Positions 27,915 to 40,479 of a stretch of 64,000 nucleotides of DNA are shown here, in pieces. The translations under genes were made by a program, and so were the position numbers. Under the pieces are notes generated by a model. The model made no database searches. It had not been told where the DNA came from and worked only from the letters and a program-made list of their open reading frames with translations. The DNA is from Xiphophorus maculatus (lineage: Eukaryota > Chordata > Actinopteri > Cyprinodontiformes > Poeciliidae), in assembly GCF_002775205.1 (NCBI RefSeq), contig NC_036456.1, forward strand, positions 21,105,968 to 21,169,967, read 5' to 3'. How positions within the stretch are numbered: position 1 is the first letter of the stretch; the number at the start of each line of letters is the position of its first letter.

Positions 27915-30900
27915 ATGAATGAATGCCTTAATCCTGTAAAGATAATTTGCATCAGATTATTGCTGCTGCTGGTGATTTTCTGATCGATCAGCATGAACTG
28001 ATTTCCTCCTGCAGGCTGTTTCCTCTCTGCTCTGGTGTTTCAATAATCACAACTGATCAACCTTCTGATCTCATCAACATTATAAAACTATTTTACCTGA
28101 ACCATCAACCACGGACTGAAATGCTTTATAAGTCACTGTGCTGTCCTCGCCCTGACATTTCCAGTTTTCAGCAGCCAGACAACGACGCTCCAATAACCAA
28201 ACTTGTTTCTTTTCTCCTTGTTTAGTGAAGAGTGACCTCTGACCCCTGCCATCACTTTGGCCATCATACACTGAAACATACAAAACTGAGTATTAGCCAA
28301 CGAACATAGCAAATTAGCTATTCTAGCTGCTAGCTAAAAATAAAAACTTTTTCCTAAATGACTCCAGCGTACAATTATTTACACCAGTTACATAAAACAA
28401 AGAGACAATTATTGCTGTTACAATTAACCAACACTTACGAACAAATCTTGTCTGAAACACAACGTATTAGGATAATAATCAGATTAAATCATGAACTGTT
28501 CGTGTTGCTTTCCACCATCTTGGATCTATTTTCTTTTCTAGCGTCACCAAAACATAACAGAATATCCACCAGGGGGCGCTCTAGTGCGGTTTCAACCTTG
28601 CTGGTCCAGTTTAACTTACAAAAGGCAGCACAGTCAGATTTTCTCATTTCTAACCTGATCCAGACCTGAACTGATCCTGGATCCTGGATAGAATCAGATT
28701 ATATCTGTAAAAATCTTTCTTCAGATTAGTCCAGATTGATTTTTAATGGAGATTTAAATTATTTTTGCTTTGCTGTTTATCGTTTACATATTTCACATCA
28801 GTGGATTGTTCTTCATTGTTCTTCACATTTAATCAGTGAGTCTGATGAACATAAAATGTTTCCTGGTAATTTTAGTAATAATCTGAGTAAAATCCTCCTT
28901 AAAGAGCCTTGAAAGGCTGTAAAGACATGAAGCATCATCAGGATCCATGTCGGCACCAAGAGTGAAGAGAAAAATGTTTGAAACGTGGAAAGAAAACATG
29001 AAGAACAACCTGATCATCATATGAAGAATTTTATTTCATTGAGATTTTTTCTGCTTTCTGTTCATATTTATTCTGACCTCACTGTGTTTTCATTTGATTT
29101 ACATGTTTGTGTCTTTTTATTGAAATGTTTTATGTTCTCCAGTGTTATGGTGGATTAAAGTCGGATAAATTTCACTGATTCAACTTGAATGAATTGAAAT
29201 AATTTGGGATTTAGTTTGAACTTCAACATGAATAACTCCTGACTGCATTTGGACTGTAAAACAGTTGATATGTGACACCAAACAGAAAGTTTGTCTGAGC
29301 ATCCTGACCGTCAGCCAGTGTTTCCTCCTCCTGCTGACAAAGACGACCAGCAGGAAAATGTTCAGTGATCCAGGCTGTTAGGAAGGAAACACGGAGAAAC
29401 CAGGTGGAGGCTGTTATGCTGCACCAGGTTCCACAAACCAGACAATCAGGGACATTTTATTTCTGCTTCTGTTTTCTGAGAAGGTTTAGATCCGGACCAG
29501 GATCGTCTGCATGGAGTTTGTTCTCCCTGTGGATCGGTTCTGGTTCTGGTTCTTCAGCTTCAACTGGGAACGTTAAGCTGTAATCTGAGCTCTGACTTCC
29601 TGCTGAATGAAAACGTTGGCTTGTTCCAGAAATAAATGTGTTTGTAGCCATAGTCACTATTTAACCTTCAGTTAAAACACAGAAACCAAGTGAACAGCAG
29701 CAGAACTCGGAGCTTTCAGGTCCGTTTACTAGTCAGCAGAACCACATCAGTCAGAGGAAGTTTAAGAGTCACATTTCCAGATTTACCAGAAACTCAGATA
29801 CTAAAAACTAAACGTGATTTTGTTCAAAGATTTCAATCTATGTGATTAATGAATAGAAAATACTGTGTTAAAGTTTCAGCCCTAATCCAGGTTAATTTAA
29901 ACTGATAAGAAACCAAAACAATAAATATATTAACATTAATAAGAGAAATAAATCAGCACCAAACATAAAGACTGGACATCATGTCCATGACCAACAGCCA
30001 CAAACAGCGACTTCATCCAACATTAAGATCATAAACAGTAACTGACCTGCAGATTCATTATTTATTAAAGCTTCAACAACTTAATAAAACTTTAAATGTG
30101 TTCAGCCAAATGTAATAAAAGTTCCTGCAGAGCCGAAGATCAGTGACAGTGAGGCCTGGTGATGATTTATGAATAAAAACTGATCAAGTTCAACCAACCA
30201 GGAACATGAAGACGGATGAACAGAGAATCCAGACAGGAAGAAATAAAAAGCAGGAGTTTAAATAACTACTGAGACTGAACAGAACCAGAACCACACTGTA
30301 AAACCAAACCAGTTATCTTTACTAAAGCAGCTCATGGTGGGAGATTCCTCTGGTTTTTACTCATTAAAAAACTAATAAATCAAAATCTCTTTAGAAAATA
30401 ATGTGTTCAAATCATCACTGGTAAATAATCCTGGTTTAGAAGGTTTATGAGTTTATCATGTTTATTAGGAATCAGGATTATTAAATGTATATTATAACTA
30501 TAATCAGTTTGTTTTTTAAATATTACACAATAATTGCTTTTTTCTTTTTATAAAGACGACAATTCAATTTATTTCTCAGAAATTTATTGTAAAAATAATG
30601 CAAAGTAATATTTTCAGTATATAAAGTAGAGTAAACATTTCACCAGATAACTAAACTTTAAACATCAGAAATATTTTATTTCAAAGATCCAAACATTTAA
30701 ATCCAAACTGAACAATCTGATTCTTTCTCCTTCTGCTCTGATTATTGATTATCTGTTGATGTTTCTGATTTGATCTTACAGTCTCTGTATTTTCTCCTGA
30801 TTGCTGCATCTGATCAGGTTTTGTGTCGTTGATAACACAAAAACATGAAACTATGGCAACACACCAAGCAAACACATCAATGCTGCAAAATGCAACAACA

Positions 30901-31561
30901 GAAAAATGTTCCAACCAGAGAAACAATCAGAGGAAACAGAAGCAGAAACCAAGAAAACAGAAAGAAAGAAGCTGAAGCAGAAAGTTCAATAAAAACTACA
31001 AACATTTTTCAGACGCAGAGTTTCTAATAATCTGAATCACTTTTAGAGATGAACCACAAACTGATTAATAACAGGAGATTTTTAATAACTCCTGCTATTA
31101 AAATAACAGTTATTAAGACTTTGAACCAATTCATCTTCAGTTTAGTTTGATTTATGAAGAAAGTCCAAGTTTATGAATATAGAAATCTGAAAGATTTTAG
31201 TTTGTATTAAATTTAGAATGACTAAAAGTGAAACTAGTAGAAGTGCACATGTTTCATAAATCTGCTTGTAAATCATCTCCTGGTTGATCAACATATTGAT
31301 CATGATCAGATTTATTCATTCTGCTAGAAAATGACAAACATTTTGAGTCACAACTAAAGTTTTTCTAACTAAAGTTCAGCCTGACGGAGGAATTACTGCA
31401 GGAAGCTGAAGGTCCGACATCCTGTAGATGTTTGGTTCTGACTGAGCAGTTTGGACATTATTGATCATTTATTTAGTAAATTATTGATCCTTCATTAGTG
31501 CGATCGGCTCCAGATAATATTTCAAAGCAGCAGTAAAGAGGAAACTGACCTGCAGCGTTTC
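27915..31561. other. noncoding stretch, no gene recognised
   Basis: AT-rich DNA after Vset-B. Short open frames on both strands lack splice sites and domains. No repeat array of note. Confidence 0.5.
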
Positions 31562-31749
31562 ATGGCGGCCCACTGATCCTCCACGTTGCCAGGTTTGACT
31601 CTGTCCTCCAGTACACCCTGTACTCTGCGACCCAGCAGCTCTGACTCCGCCCACTCTGGAAAACACAGGTGGAGCTGCTGCCAGGTGAGCAGCTCAGGTA
31701 CAGGCAGAGACACGAAAACGTCAAACATCCAGGAATGTTTCAGTTCACA
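31562..31749 (-). CDS. possible internal exon of an unidentified gene
   Basis: On the minus strand an acceptor (TTTCTGTTATTTCAG) precedes a frame open in phase 1 for about 62 codons. It ends with a donor (TGCAG|GTCAGT). The peptide includes LTWQQLHLCFPEWAESELLG and VKPGNVEDQWAAMKRC and looks protein-like rather than low complexity. I do not recognise the family; a retroelement-derived fragment is possible. No partner exons were found nearby. Confidence 0.3.
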
Positions 31750-31832
31750 GCAGGAAAAAGATCCTGAAATAACAGAAACAAAAGAATCATCACCAGAGAT
31801 CTGATCAAGTAAAGTCAGAGAGAAAAACTCAC

Positions 31833-31900
31833 TTATTGGTTACATATTGACTCAGTTATTGGTTACATATTGACTCAGTTATTGGTTACATATTGACTCT
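31833..31900 (+). repeat. 23-bp tandem repeat, three copies
   Basis: TTATTGGTTACATATTGACTCAG repeated almost exactly three times; the last copy ends in TCTG. Confidence 0.9.
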
Positions 31901-32987
31901 GATCACCTGGGAATGATTTACTAAACTCACTGAAGAATGTGAAGGTCACAAACTGGAGCTGAGAGGAGAAAACTGAAACACCTCTGAAGGTTCAGGGTCA
32001 AAGGTCAGAACAGAATAAAATACTGAATGATCTGAGTTCATAATATTTATGCTCCACATCTTTTTACTGTCAGCAATAAAAATCAGACATTTGGTTATTA
32101 ACGTCTTTCTGCTTCAGTGATTTTAACTCATAAGTTCATAAACATCAGAAAAACATTTATTAGTTTAATATTTAAATAAAACCAGCAACTTGACTGATTC
32201 CTCAGACGACCTTTGACCTCTGCTGTGGAAACTTTAACTCTCCTGTTTCTGATTGGCTCCAACACTCAGAATAAACATTTTATCATTAAAGCTTCATTTG
32301 TTGTGAAATTATTTATTCTCACTGGATTTCAAAGATAATCTGGAATAAAACCAACAGTTCATGTTCAAACTGAAAATCTGACCCATGGTCAAAATATTAT
32401 TTTACATTTTATTTAGTTATTGTTTTACACCCTATTTATTCATTTCATTTAAATTAATACTCTGTTCTTCAACGTCTCATTTGTAAGAGGAAGATTTTAG
32501 AGGAAAGAGTTTCTTCTTTAGTCTGTAATATTTCTAAAGTTCACTAAACATCCTGATGAAAATCTTCATTTGTTCAGTAAATTATTATTATTTTAGGATT
32601 AAATAAAGTAACTTGACATATTGAAGTGATTTTGTTGGAGTTTATTTAATATTCATAGAGCTGCACCAGGATGATATGAACCATGTTGAGACAGGAAGTC
32701 TTTTATTGTGAAATCCTTCAGCATCATAAACTAATCATTGTTCTGATTATTAATAATCTATAGTCAAACAGCAGCAGCTCAGGGTTTAAAATATCCAGTA
32801 AAATCTGTCCTTTGTATTTATTTTATAATCTTATTTATTATAAATCCATCAGTTTTTCATCATATTTTCATAAACTCTTCATGTTTACAGGATTTACTCA
32901 CCTGTGGAGGTGAATTTGTTATTTTTGTTTTATTTTATTTATCTAACCGTTTATGAATAAATATAAATGTTGTGCATAAATTTTGCC

Positions 32988-33072
32988 TCTGACCCCGCCC
33001 ACCTTTATATGAGCAGCTGTGACCTCTGACCTCCTGCTGCTGATGTAAAGAGGGAAACATGTCTGGGTGAGT
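32988..33072 (+). promoter_or_regulatory. promoter-like segment with a short ATG exon candidate
   Basis: A GC box (CCCCGCCC, about 32994-33001) and a TATA-like CTTTATATGAG (about 33003-33013) are followed by AAACATGTCTGGGTGAGTA, an ATG with a good 5' splice site three codons later. I could not find a next exon, so this is only a candidate first exon. Confidence 0.25.
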
Positions 33073-33079
33073 ATTCTGG

Positions 33080-34581
33080 AATGAAAATATTTTCATAAGA
33101 CTAAAAACCGTTTATCAGGACTGAGACGTTTTATTAGGATTTATGCAGCTTTTCATCTTCCTTCTCTTTTATAAATTAAATAAAAATGTTTAAAGTTTAA
33201 GAGGTTAATAAAAATGCTGATTTATTACAATCAAATCTGGAATCAGTGGAAATGTAACCTTACTGAGCAGGTGTGACCTTTGACCCCAGCCTGCTGCTTT
33301 CAGTTCCGATGAATATTTCAGTGACGGTTCCTGAACGTGTCTCAGTGTCTCAGACCTGAAGCTGCAGACTGATTGAAATGTTAGAATATGAATGAAATCC
33401 ACCTGAAACACCTGAACAAGTTCAAACTGATCCTCTCCCTCTGATTGGCTGCTTTTCTCCAGGTGTTTTTGCTTTAACGGTTTTACCAGAGAAAAGGTTC
33501 AGTTTGGGTTGATTTGTGTTTTTATTTATTTGTTTCTGATGCATTAAAATAATTCAAAGAGAAAGAGAAATGGAGGAGTCCATTTGTGATGCCTCCTCAT
33601 CAAAATATGAAAAATGAAGTTTTTCTTTTTTCTTCATGTTCTGCTGAGATTCATAACATATTTAATACACATAGAAAATATTCATTTTGCTGCTTGTTCA
33701 GATCGTTTATAGATAAAATACTTTACAGGATTTTTCCTAATTCATTAAAAAGGCACAATAATTAAAACTACCTTCAAAAATATTAACATTTATTTTTAAT
33801 AAATACTTGTTGTATATATTATTATATGTTTTGCTGTTCCTGCTGTTTCAGAGAATCCTGCCAGATATTTTACCATGTGATCAGATTCATGGTTCACTTT
33901 GTTCATTCAGACTAAAACAAACTCATTTATTCATTTATAACATGTGTATTATGGAAAAACTCATATTTTTTCTATAACTCATCTGTTGTGAGTTATAGAA
34001 TTAAATCTAAAACTCGACCTTTATTAGCATTTAATGAGAATAAATATAAATGCAGCAGTTCCTGATCACAGTGGATTCATTGGGACAGAGGCGCCACCTG
34101 CTGGACAGGAACAAACTAGGAACTCCTTCAGTTTCCAAACATTACCGCAGCAGACCAGCAGGTGGCGCTAGAGTACAGGCTAAAAGTGGAAGCTAAATGA
34201 AAGGTGATGATTCTACAGAGAAAACAGGAAGTAAACAAAGAATGATAAAATATGAACATTTGATCAGTTCTCTGGGTTTAACCATGAAGAACTAAATAAA
34301 TGGCCATTAATATTTAAAAGGGTTTTATTTAAATGCAAAATATTAAAAGTTTCACAATAAATGTTGTGTGGAGAAAAAATAAACTTTGATTTTTGATTTA
34401 TTTAAATTGTTATTTAAAACTCCTCTCATATAAACAGATGCATCAGCATGAAAGCTGATATTTCTTTTGGTCAAATATTCACTTCGTTCTTCATTATTAT
34501 TATGTTATTATTTTTAAATGGTTTATTTGTTTGTTTTTTAGGAAATATTTGAGAATTTAGGACCAAATAACAGCTTCAGTG
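33080..34581. other. noncoding stretch, no gene recognised
   Basis: AT-rich DNA. No domain-bearing frame, RNA or array seen. Confidence 0.5.
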
Positions 34582-34685
34582 TCTGATTATTGGTTGATGG
34601 TTGATTATTGGTTGATGGTTGATTATTGGTTGATGGTTGATTATTGGTTGATTATTGGTTGATGGTTGATTATTGGTTGAGGTCG
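34582..34685 (+). repeat. GATTATTGGTTGATGGTT tandem repeat
   Basis: Alternating TGATTATTGGT and TGATGGT units, about 100 bp in all. Confidence 0.9.
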
Positions 34686-34823
34686 ACGACTGATGGTGGA
34701 TCAACCATCAACCAATCATCCAGTTTTAACCAGTTAATAATGAAAAGATGTCAAAGAATCGATGTTGTTTTCTGGTCCAATTCTGACAGTTCAAACTCCA
34801 ACGACTCATCAGATGATTTTCAA

Positions 34824-35009
34824 CTCTGGTTCTGGTCCGGTTAGAGCTGATCTCTGGTTCTGGTCCGGTTAGAGCAGGTCTCTGGTTCTGATCCGGTCGG
34901 AGCAGGTCTCTGGTTCTGATCCGGTCAGAGCAGATCTCTGGTTCTGGTCCGGTTAGAGCAGATCTCTGGTTCTGGTCCGGTTAGAGCAGATCTCTGGTTC
35001 TGGTCCGGT
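34824..35009 (+). repeat. about 28-bp minisatellite, 6-7 copies
   Basis: The unit is close to CTCTGGTTCTGGTCCGGTTAGAGCAGAT. Variants carry GATCCGGTCGGAGCAGG. Confidence 0.9.
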
Positions 35010-37083
35010 GGATGATCTCAGAATATTACTGATTCTGTAAATAAAATCAGAACCAATAAATTCATGTTTAGAAAACAGAAACATGATTAATTTAGTTAAA
35101 TTTCTTCTCGTCTGTATTTGGTACAAATATATAAATTCATCAATATAAACATAATAAATGATCATTTTCTCAGTGGAGATAAATATCTTGTCTTTAATAT
35201 CTGATCAGGTTATTGTTAATCAGACCGTCGTCATAGCAACAGGAATCCAGGTGTGTGTCCATCTGGACTCACCGTCCTGAACTTCAGAGAAAAAACTGCA
35301 ACTGTAAAAATATCTGAAAAACACAAATAAATACTGATGAACATGAGATTAGGATTAATAATTATTATTAGTTATTGTTTAGGATTAAATAAATCCAGTT
35401 AAATAATTATTATTTAACTCAGCTGCTCATCATTAAAACAAACATTAATAGTAATAAAATAATTACAGTTTATTGTTGTTATTGTGTTCTGATCTGCAAA
35501 CATTTCAAAATAATAAAAATGTTGTTTGATTTTGACTCTGTACATTTTGACACAATTATAAAGCCGTTTCCAGTGAGTTAAAACTCGGCATAAACCAGTA
35601 AAACCAGAACCTGAGGAACAGATTCAGGTTTTAAACTGGGTCACTAAAGATTTCATGGAACCGGATCAGAAACGAAGCAGCAGAACAAAAACCACTTTAG
35701 AGATGAAACTTTTCACCACGAAGCAGAAAACGACAAACTCTGAAAGTTAGAAGTGAGTCAGAAACCAGTGAGACCAGAGAGGCGACCAGTCTGAGCTGCT
35801 GGAGTTTCACTTCACACCACAGCAGCAGGAAAGGAATAAAACTGATCAATGTCTCTCAATAGTTATTGATCTGTGTTATTAAGTTCAGCTGATTGTAAAG
35901 TTGTTGAACTTTACAAGGTTAAAGTTCAACAGACGAGTTAAAATGCACAGAGGAACCACTGCAGGCGCTAAGCTCTTCTTGTCTCTGGTCTTTGGGTTTC
36001 AGCCAATCAGAACCAAGGATCGGATATTTGCCAACACTAACAGAGTAAAGTATCGATGCACCGAAACATTTCAGCTTTTCAAGCTTTATTCTCTTTCTGT
36101 TAGTTTATCTGTGAATTAAAATAAATCTGAGAAAAACTCCGTTTTGTTCCACATGTAGAGAAACTGGTGAACAAAAAGACTGAGTTTAGTTTGGTTCATT
36201 TTTATAGATGGTTCCACAAACACTACATGAAAATAACATCCACTGCATTTCCACAATATTTCCCTGATATACAAAATGATGGTTCAACAGAAAAATGTTG
36301 GTGTTATTAAGAAAGTTAAAGGTCAGAACCACTGCTGACCCAAAGGTCACAAAAACTGTTTAGCATGAATAGAAACATCCTGCTGGTCATCAAGGCTTCG
36401 TCTGTTTACTGACCGCAGGAGGAGAAAGTTTCCACCTGCAGCACTCTGAATCTGGGATGTTTCACCGTCCGTCTCTCCTCATGCACGAACTTTAGACGCA
36501 GTTTTTAAAACTTTTAGTTGAACAGAAACAGGAAGCTGAACGACCGCAGAGTTTATTATAGTCAGTTAGCAGAAAAACCTCAAAGTGCAAAACAGAAGGT
36601 GTGAAATGTAGCAACATTTACCAGAACAAACAGCAACAACTGAGGTTAGACTAGTTTAACCTGGTCAAATAATTACTGAGCAATAAAAAAAACTATATAT
36701 ATTTTACAGAAGTACTGAACAGCAATATGGCCGCTACTTTATCAATGATATTTGTTTAAACTGAGACGCTGTAGTTTGGATGATAACGTGTTATTGGAGC
36801 TTAAAGACAGAAAATGAAGTTTGGAAAACGTAGCCGTCAATTTACTGAAATGTTTTTATCCCTAATCATTACAAACACAACCTGTTTATTCCTCCATATC
36901 TCTAATATCAGTGAATTTATAGAGTTGTCAACATTTTCTTGAAATGCAAAACTGTTTACTTTTATTAAAACCTCTATTTCTAAACACAGGTAGGATAAGA
37001 TAAAGACGCCAGAGAGGTAAAACAAATTTAACTCTAGTTCTGCAACAGAACCAAGAACAGAAACATAAAACATAAAGTTTCAC
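35010..37083. other. noncoding stretch downstream of the FCRL-B exons
   Basis: I searched the minus strand here for the missing FCRL-B tail exons by eye, looking for tyrosine-motif exons like those at 9109-9195 and 10793-10836, and found none. Nothing else recognised. Confidence 0.45.
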
Positions 37084-38721
37084 CTTCATTTGATTTGTTT
37101 TTCTGTCGTGGATGATGAGAAACGTTGATGTCGCTGTAAGTGATACTTTCCTCTCCAACGTCTTGATTTCCTAAAATAAAATAAATTATAAATTACACTA
37201 GTTCTTTTTAGATAAAACTAGTTTAGTTTGTTAATGTTAAACTTTATTTAACTAATGAATATTGGAAAAACAAATGTTTGCTTCACCTTCAGGTTTTCTC
37301 TGAAGACGTCGTCTCACCAGCAGAACCAGCAGAACCAGTAAAACCAGTAGAACCAGCAGGAAAACCACAACAATCACAGATGATAGAGGGATGAAGAGAC
37401 CAGACTGGGAGGAAGGTGGAGAGGATGGAGAGGATGGAGAGGGTGGAGGACCAGAAGTGGTTGATGGTTTCTCTAAAATAAAGTTTTTTATTAAATAATT
37501 GCCAAACAATTTCTAATGAAAACCAAAGTTTAACAATATTTTCAATCCTCTTGACCTCTGACCTTTGACAGAGATCCTGCTGGATGGAGACTCTCCATGA
37601 CCTTTGACATTACATTTATAGAGGCCTTCATCAGATTTCTTCACTGAGTTGAGAGTCTTGTTGCCAGTAGTTTCATCACCAATGAAGGAGCCATCTTTAT
37701 AGAAAGCAGCTGGGAGGTTGTGGGTTGGATTCTTTGCTCTGCAGCTCAGAGTGACGTCATCTCCCTCCATCACAGGGAGGACAGGACTCTGCAGGATCAC
37801 TGATCCACCTCAACACAGAGACAAACTACAGCATTTCATCCATTTCCACACAGCTTCAGCAACACTAACTCCACAGTCTGATCTTACCAGAGACAGAGAG
37901 CTGGATGCTGCTGCTGCTGCTGGAGGATCCAGACATGGACTCACACCAGTACAGACCAGTATCTAATGGGAGGAGGTAGATCAGGCTGCAGGAGGAACCA
38001 TCATCTTCTCCCCATTGATCTCCACACTGAGTTATGTTTCCTCTGGTTGTGTTTCTCCTCACAGTCCATCCATCCTCACAGGTCAGAGTCACAGATTCAT
38101 CTTCAAAGAACTGAGATCTGCTGGGACTCACAGTCAGACGAACTGGGAGGACTGGAAAGATACAATTATTACGATTTCACTTCTAAATAATAATAAATAC
38201 CATTATATTCAGTAATTATCCAAATGAAATTTTTTCCACTATTTATAAATTCAGATGTAACCTTTAATCCAAACTACATCTCTGAATATTAAAAATCATT
38301 TTAATGTAACATAAATTTCCCAACCTGGATCTGTTGAGCAGCTCAGCAAGAAGATCAGAACTAGAGAGAAATAAAAAGATGTTTATTAGAAATTAAAGCT
38401 CTGAAACTGTGTAATTCAGACTATTTTTATTTTTAAAAGCTTTACTTTAGTATTGACCTGCTTTTATTTCTAACATTATAACTGATTGTTTTGTTCAGTT
38501 GTTTATTGAAACAGCTGATTCACTAAATTCATCTCCTGGCCCTTTATTAGACACCAGATCCATTTTATACACAGAAACATAAAGTCCACAGTAATTCTAT
38601 TATCAGATGATCATTTAGTCAAATGTTTCCAGTGTCAGTCAGACAGAGAGAAATGCTGATCCAGCAGAAAGAGACTAAAACTGCTCTACTTACAGATCAG
38701 ACAGTGAGATGTGCCTTCCAT
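37084..38721 (-). CDS. FCRL-B: Fc receptor-like / LITR-type receptor, 6 exons found, 3' end missing
   Basis: Minus-strand exons 38694-38721, 38325-38360, 37888-38151, 37563-37808, 37287-37472 and 37084-37170 join in phase 1 for 282 codons. Leader [18 protein letters not shown]; Ig domain 1 ([22 protein letters not shown]); Ig domain 2 ([16 protein letters not shown]); Pro/Ser stalk and a Leu/Val span followed by RRRLQRK; then one ITIM (ITYSDI). Exons 2 and 4 have the same lengths as in FCRL-A and FCRL-C (36 and 246 bp). After exon 6 there is a donor-like GTGAAA but no further exon was recognised. Unspliced, the frame would add about 16 residues before a stop. It is the inverted partner of FCRL-A and faces Vset-B. 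A long in-gene block is identical to FCRL-A. Confidence 0.8.
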
Positions 38722-39565
38722 TGTTCTTCTCAGTGATCTGACCTGACGATGTTTCACTGAAGCTGAGAAGCTGAAGCTGAGCCCGCCTTCTTCCTGCTGC
38801 TAGTCCGTCTGCTGCTCTATGGAGACACTGAGAGAGGAGGGGCTGCAGGTTACTGACACTTTCATCACTCATGGTTCACTGATGACGTTTGTTTTCTGAT
38901 GAACAAGGAGGAAATTAATCACTGTTTTTATTCAGGAACAAGAATTTGATCAAAGTAAATGTTTAAAATGTCAGATTAATATTTATTACATTAAAACACA
39001 GGATGAATCTGGACTAAAGGAACATGGAGGAGCTTCAGCTGAGGAAATGAGGAAGACTATGGAGAAGGTTATGGATGTGATGAAGAAAACTTATTCTCAC
39101 TTTATTATTGAGAATATTCAGAAAGAAAATGAATTTCCAACCATAACAAACATAAACATATGGAATCTACTGGAGTTTGTTCTGGAGGATCAGAGATATT
39201 TTATCTTGTTGTGACATTTTCTCCAATAAATAATCCTGCTGTATTTTTATAATACTGAGAAATGGAGCAATAAGAGACCAAGTTATTAATATTTACTGGT
39301 TAAACTGGTGGATGCTGTAAATATCTGCTGTACTGAAGGATGTTGTTGGACCAGCTGATGGTTTGTGGCTGAACGTCTAAAAACGTCAGTGAAGAAGAAG
39401 AAGAGCAGACGACCTCTGACCCTGCTGGAAGATACAGAAACATGTTTAAATAAAATAAACTGCTGGGAGTTAATTTGGTAAATGAGATCAATAAACTCTG
39501 AAACCAATAACGTCTGATTAACAGGAGTTTGATGAAGATGTTGCAGCAAAGAGAGAACGATTCAG

Positions 39566-39566
<1 letters not shown>
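38722..39566. other. 5' flank of FCRL-B and intergenic DNA
   Basis: Contains the presumed FCRL-B promoter. No TATA box is obvious within 60 bp of the start codon. No other feature recognised. Confidence 0.4.

Positions 39567-39621
<55 letters not shown>
39566..39621 (+). repeat. ATC trinucleotide microsatellite, about 18 copies
   Basis: A pure (ATC)n run. The poly-Met and poly-Ser frames across it are not genes. Confidence 0.95.
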
Positions 39622-39622
<1 letters not shown>

Positions 39623-39867
39623 GAAATATCCGGACTCTTGGCAGAACCGCCTGAAACCAGAACCAAGGCGTAGAGCTGCTCAGGAGTGACTAGAAATACA
39701 AAAACTAGAGCAATAAAAGCAAAACAAACAAACATCATTATCTAATTACAGAAAAAATTGCTCATGAATTTTGAGGCGATTCATGTAGCAGCTTAATGAA
39801 GGAACAAGGTTTTGACTAATCTGATCAAAATCAACGACGTGCTTTTATAACAGAGGATGTCCGCAGC

Positions 39868-40476
39868 CCGGTACCGGTCCGTGGACCAAGTGGTACCGGC
39901 CACGCAAAAAATAATGAATATTTCCGTTTTATGTATTGAGTCTGGAGGATCTTTTATTTTGAAAATCCTATAACCAGATTCTGTTGGTTACATCTTGAGC
40001 GGCAACATGGAGCCACAAGCATCAGAATGAGTCAGAAACACCAGCAACAGCAGCAACATCAGCAACACCAGCAACAGCAACACCAGCAACAGCAGCAACA
40101 GCAGCAACACCAGCAACAGCAGCAACAGCAGCAACACCAGCAGCAGCAACAACACCAGCAACACCAGCAGCAACAGCAACACCAGAAACACCAGCAACAC
40201 CAGAAACAGCAGCAACACCAGCAACACCAGCAGCAACAGCAACACCAGAAACACCAGCAACACCAGAAACAGCAGCAACACCAGCAACACCAGCAACAGC
40301 AGCAACAGCAGCAGCAACACCAGCAACAGCAGCAACACCAGCAGCAGCAGCAACAGCAGCAACACCAGAAACAGCAGCAACACCAGCAACACCAGCAACA
40401 CCGGCATGGTTTCTCTGTCCTCCCCGGTTCGCAGCAACTTTGCGAAGACTTGACCGGTCCGCGGTACTGAAAAGTT
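39868..40476. mobile_element. possible nonautonomous DNA element containing a CAG/CAA/CAC array
   Basis: The left side has GCCCGGTACCGGTCCGTGGACC (about 39868-39890) and the right side GACCGGTCCGCGGTACTGAAAA (about 40451-40472), which are imperfect inverted complements. This resembles termini of fish hAT-like elements. Ends and duplication could not be set. No transposase. Confidence 0.35.
40027..40406 (+). repeat. CARCANCAN array (Gln/His-type coding potential)
   Basis: Units such as CAGCAACACCAGCAACAGCAG repeat for about 380 bp. All six frames are open for long stretches (poly-Gln/His on plus, poly-Leu/Val, Ala/Gly/Val and Cys/Trp on minus). A higher-order duplication is visible: the segment from about 40149 recurs at about 40221. 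No sign of a real gene. Confidence 0.9.
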
Positions 40477-40479
40477 GGG

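Noticed and set aside
34582-35009. Tandem repeats considered as a CRISPR-like array
   Set aside because: Repeats are contiguous with no unique spacers, and the genome is clearly a vertebrate.
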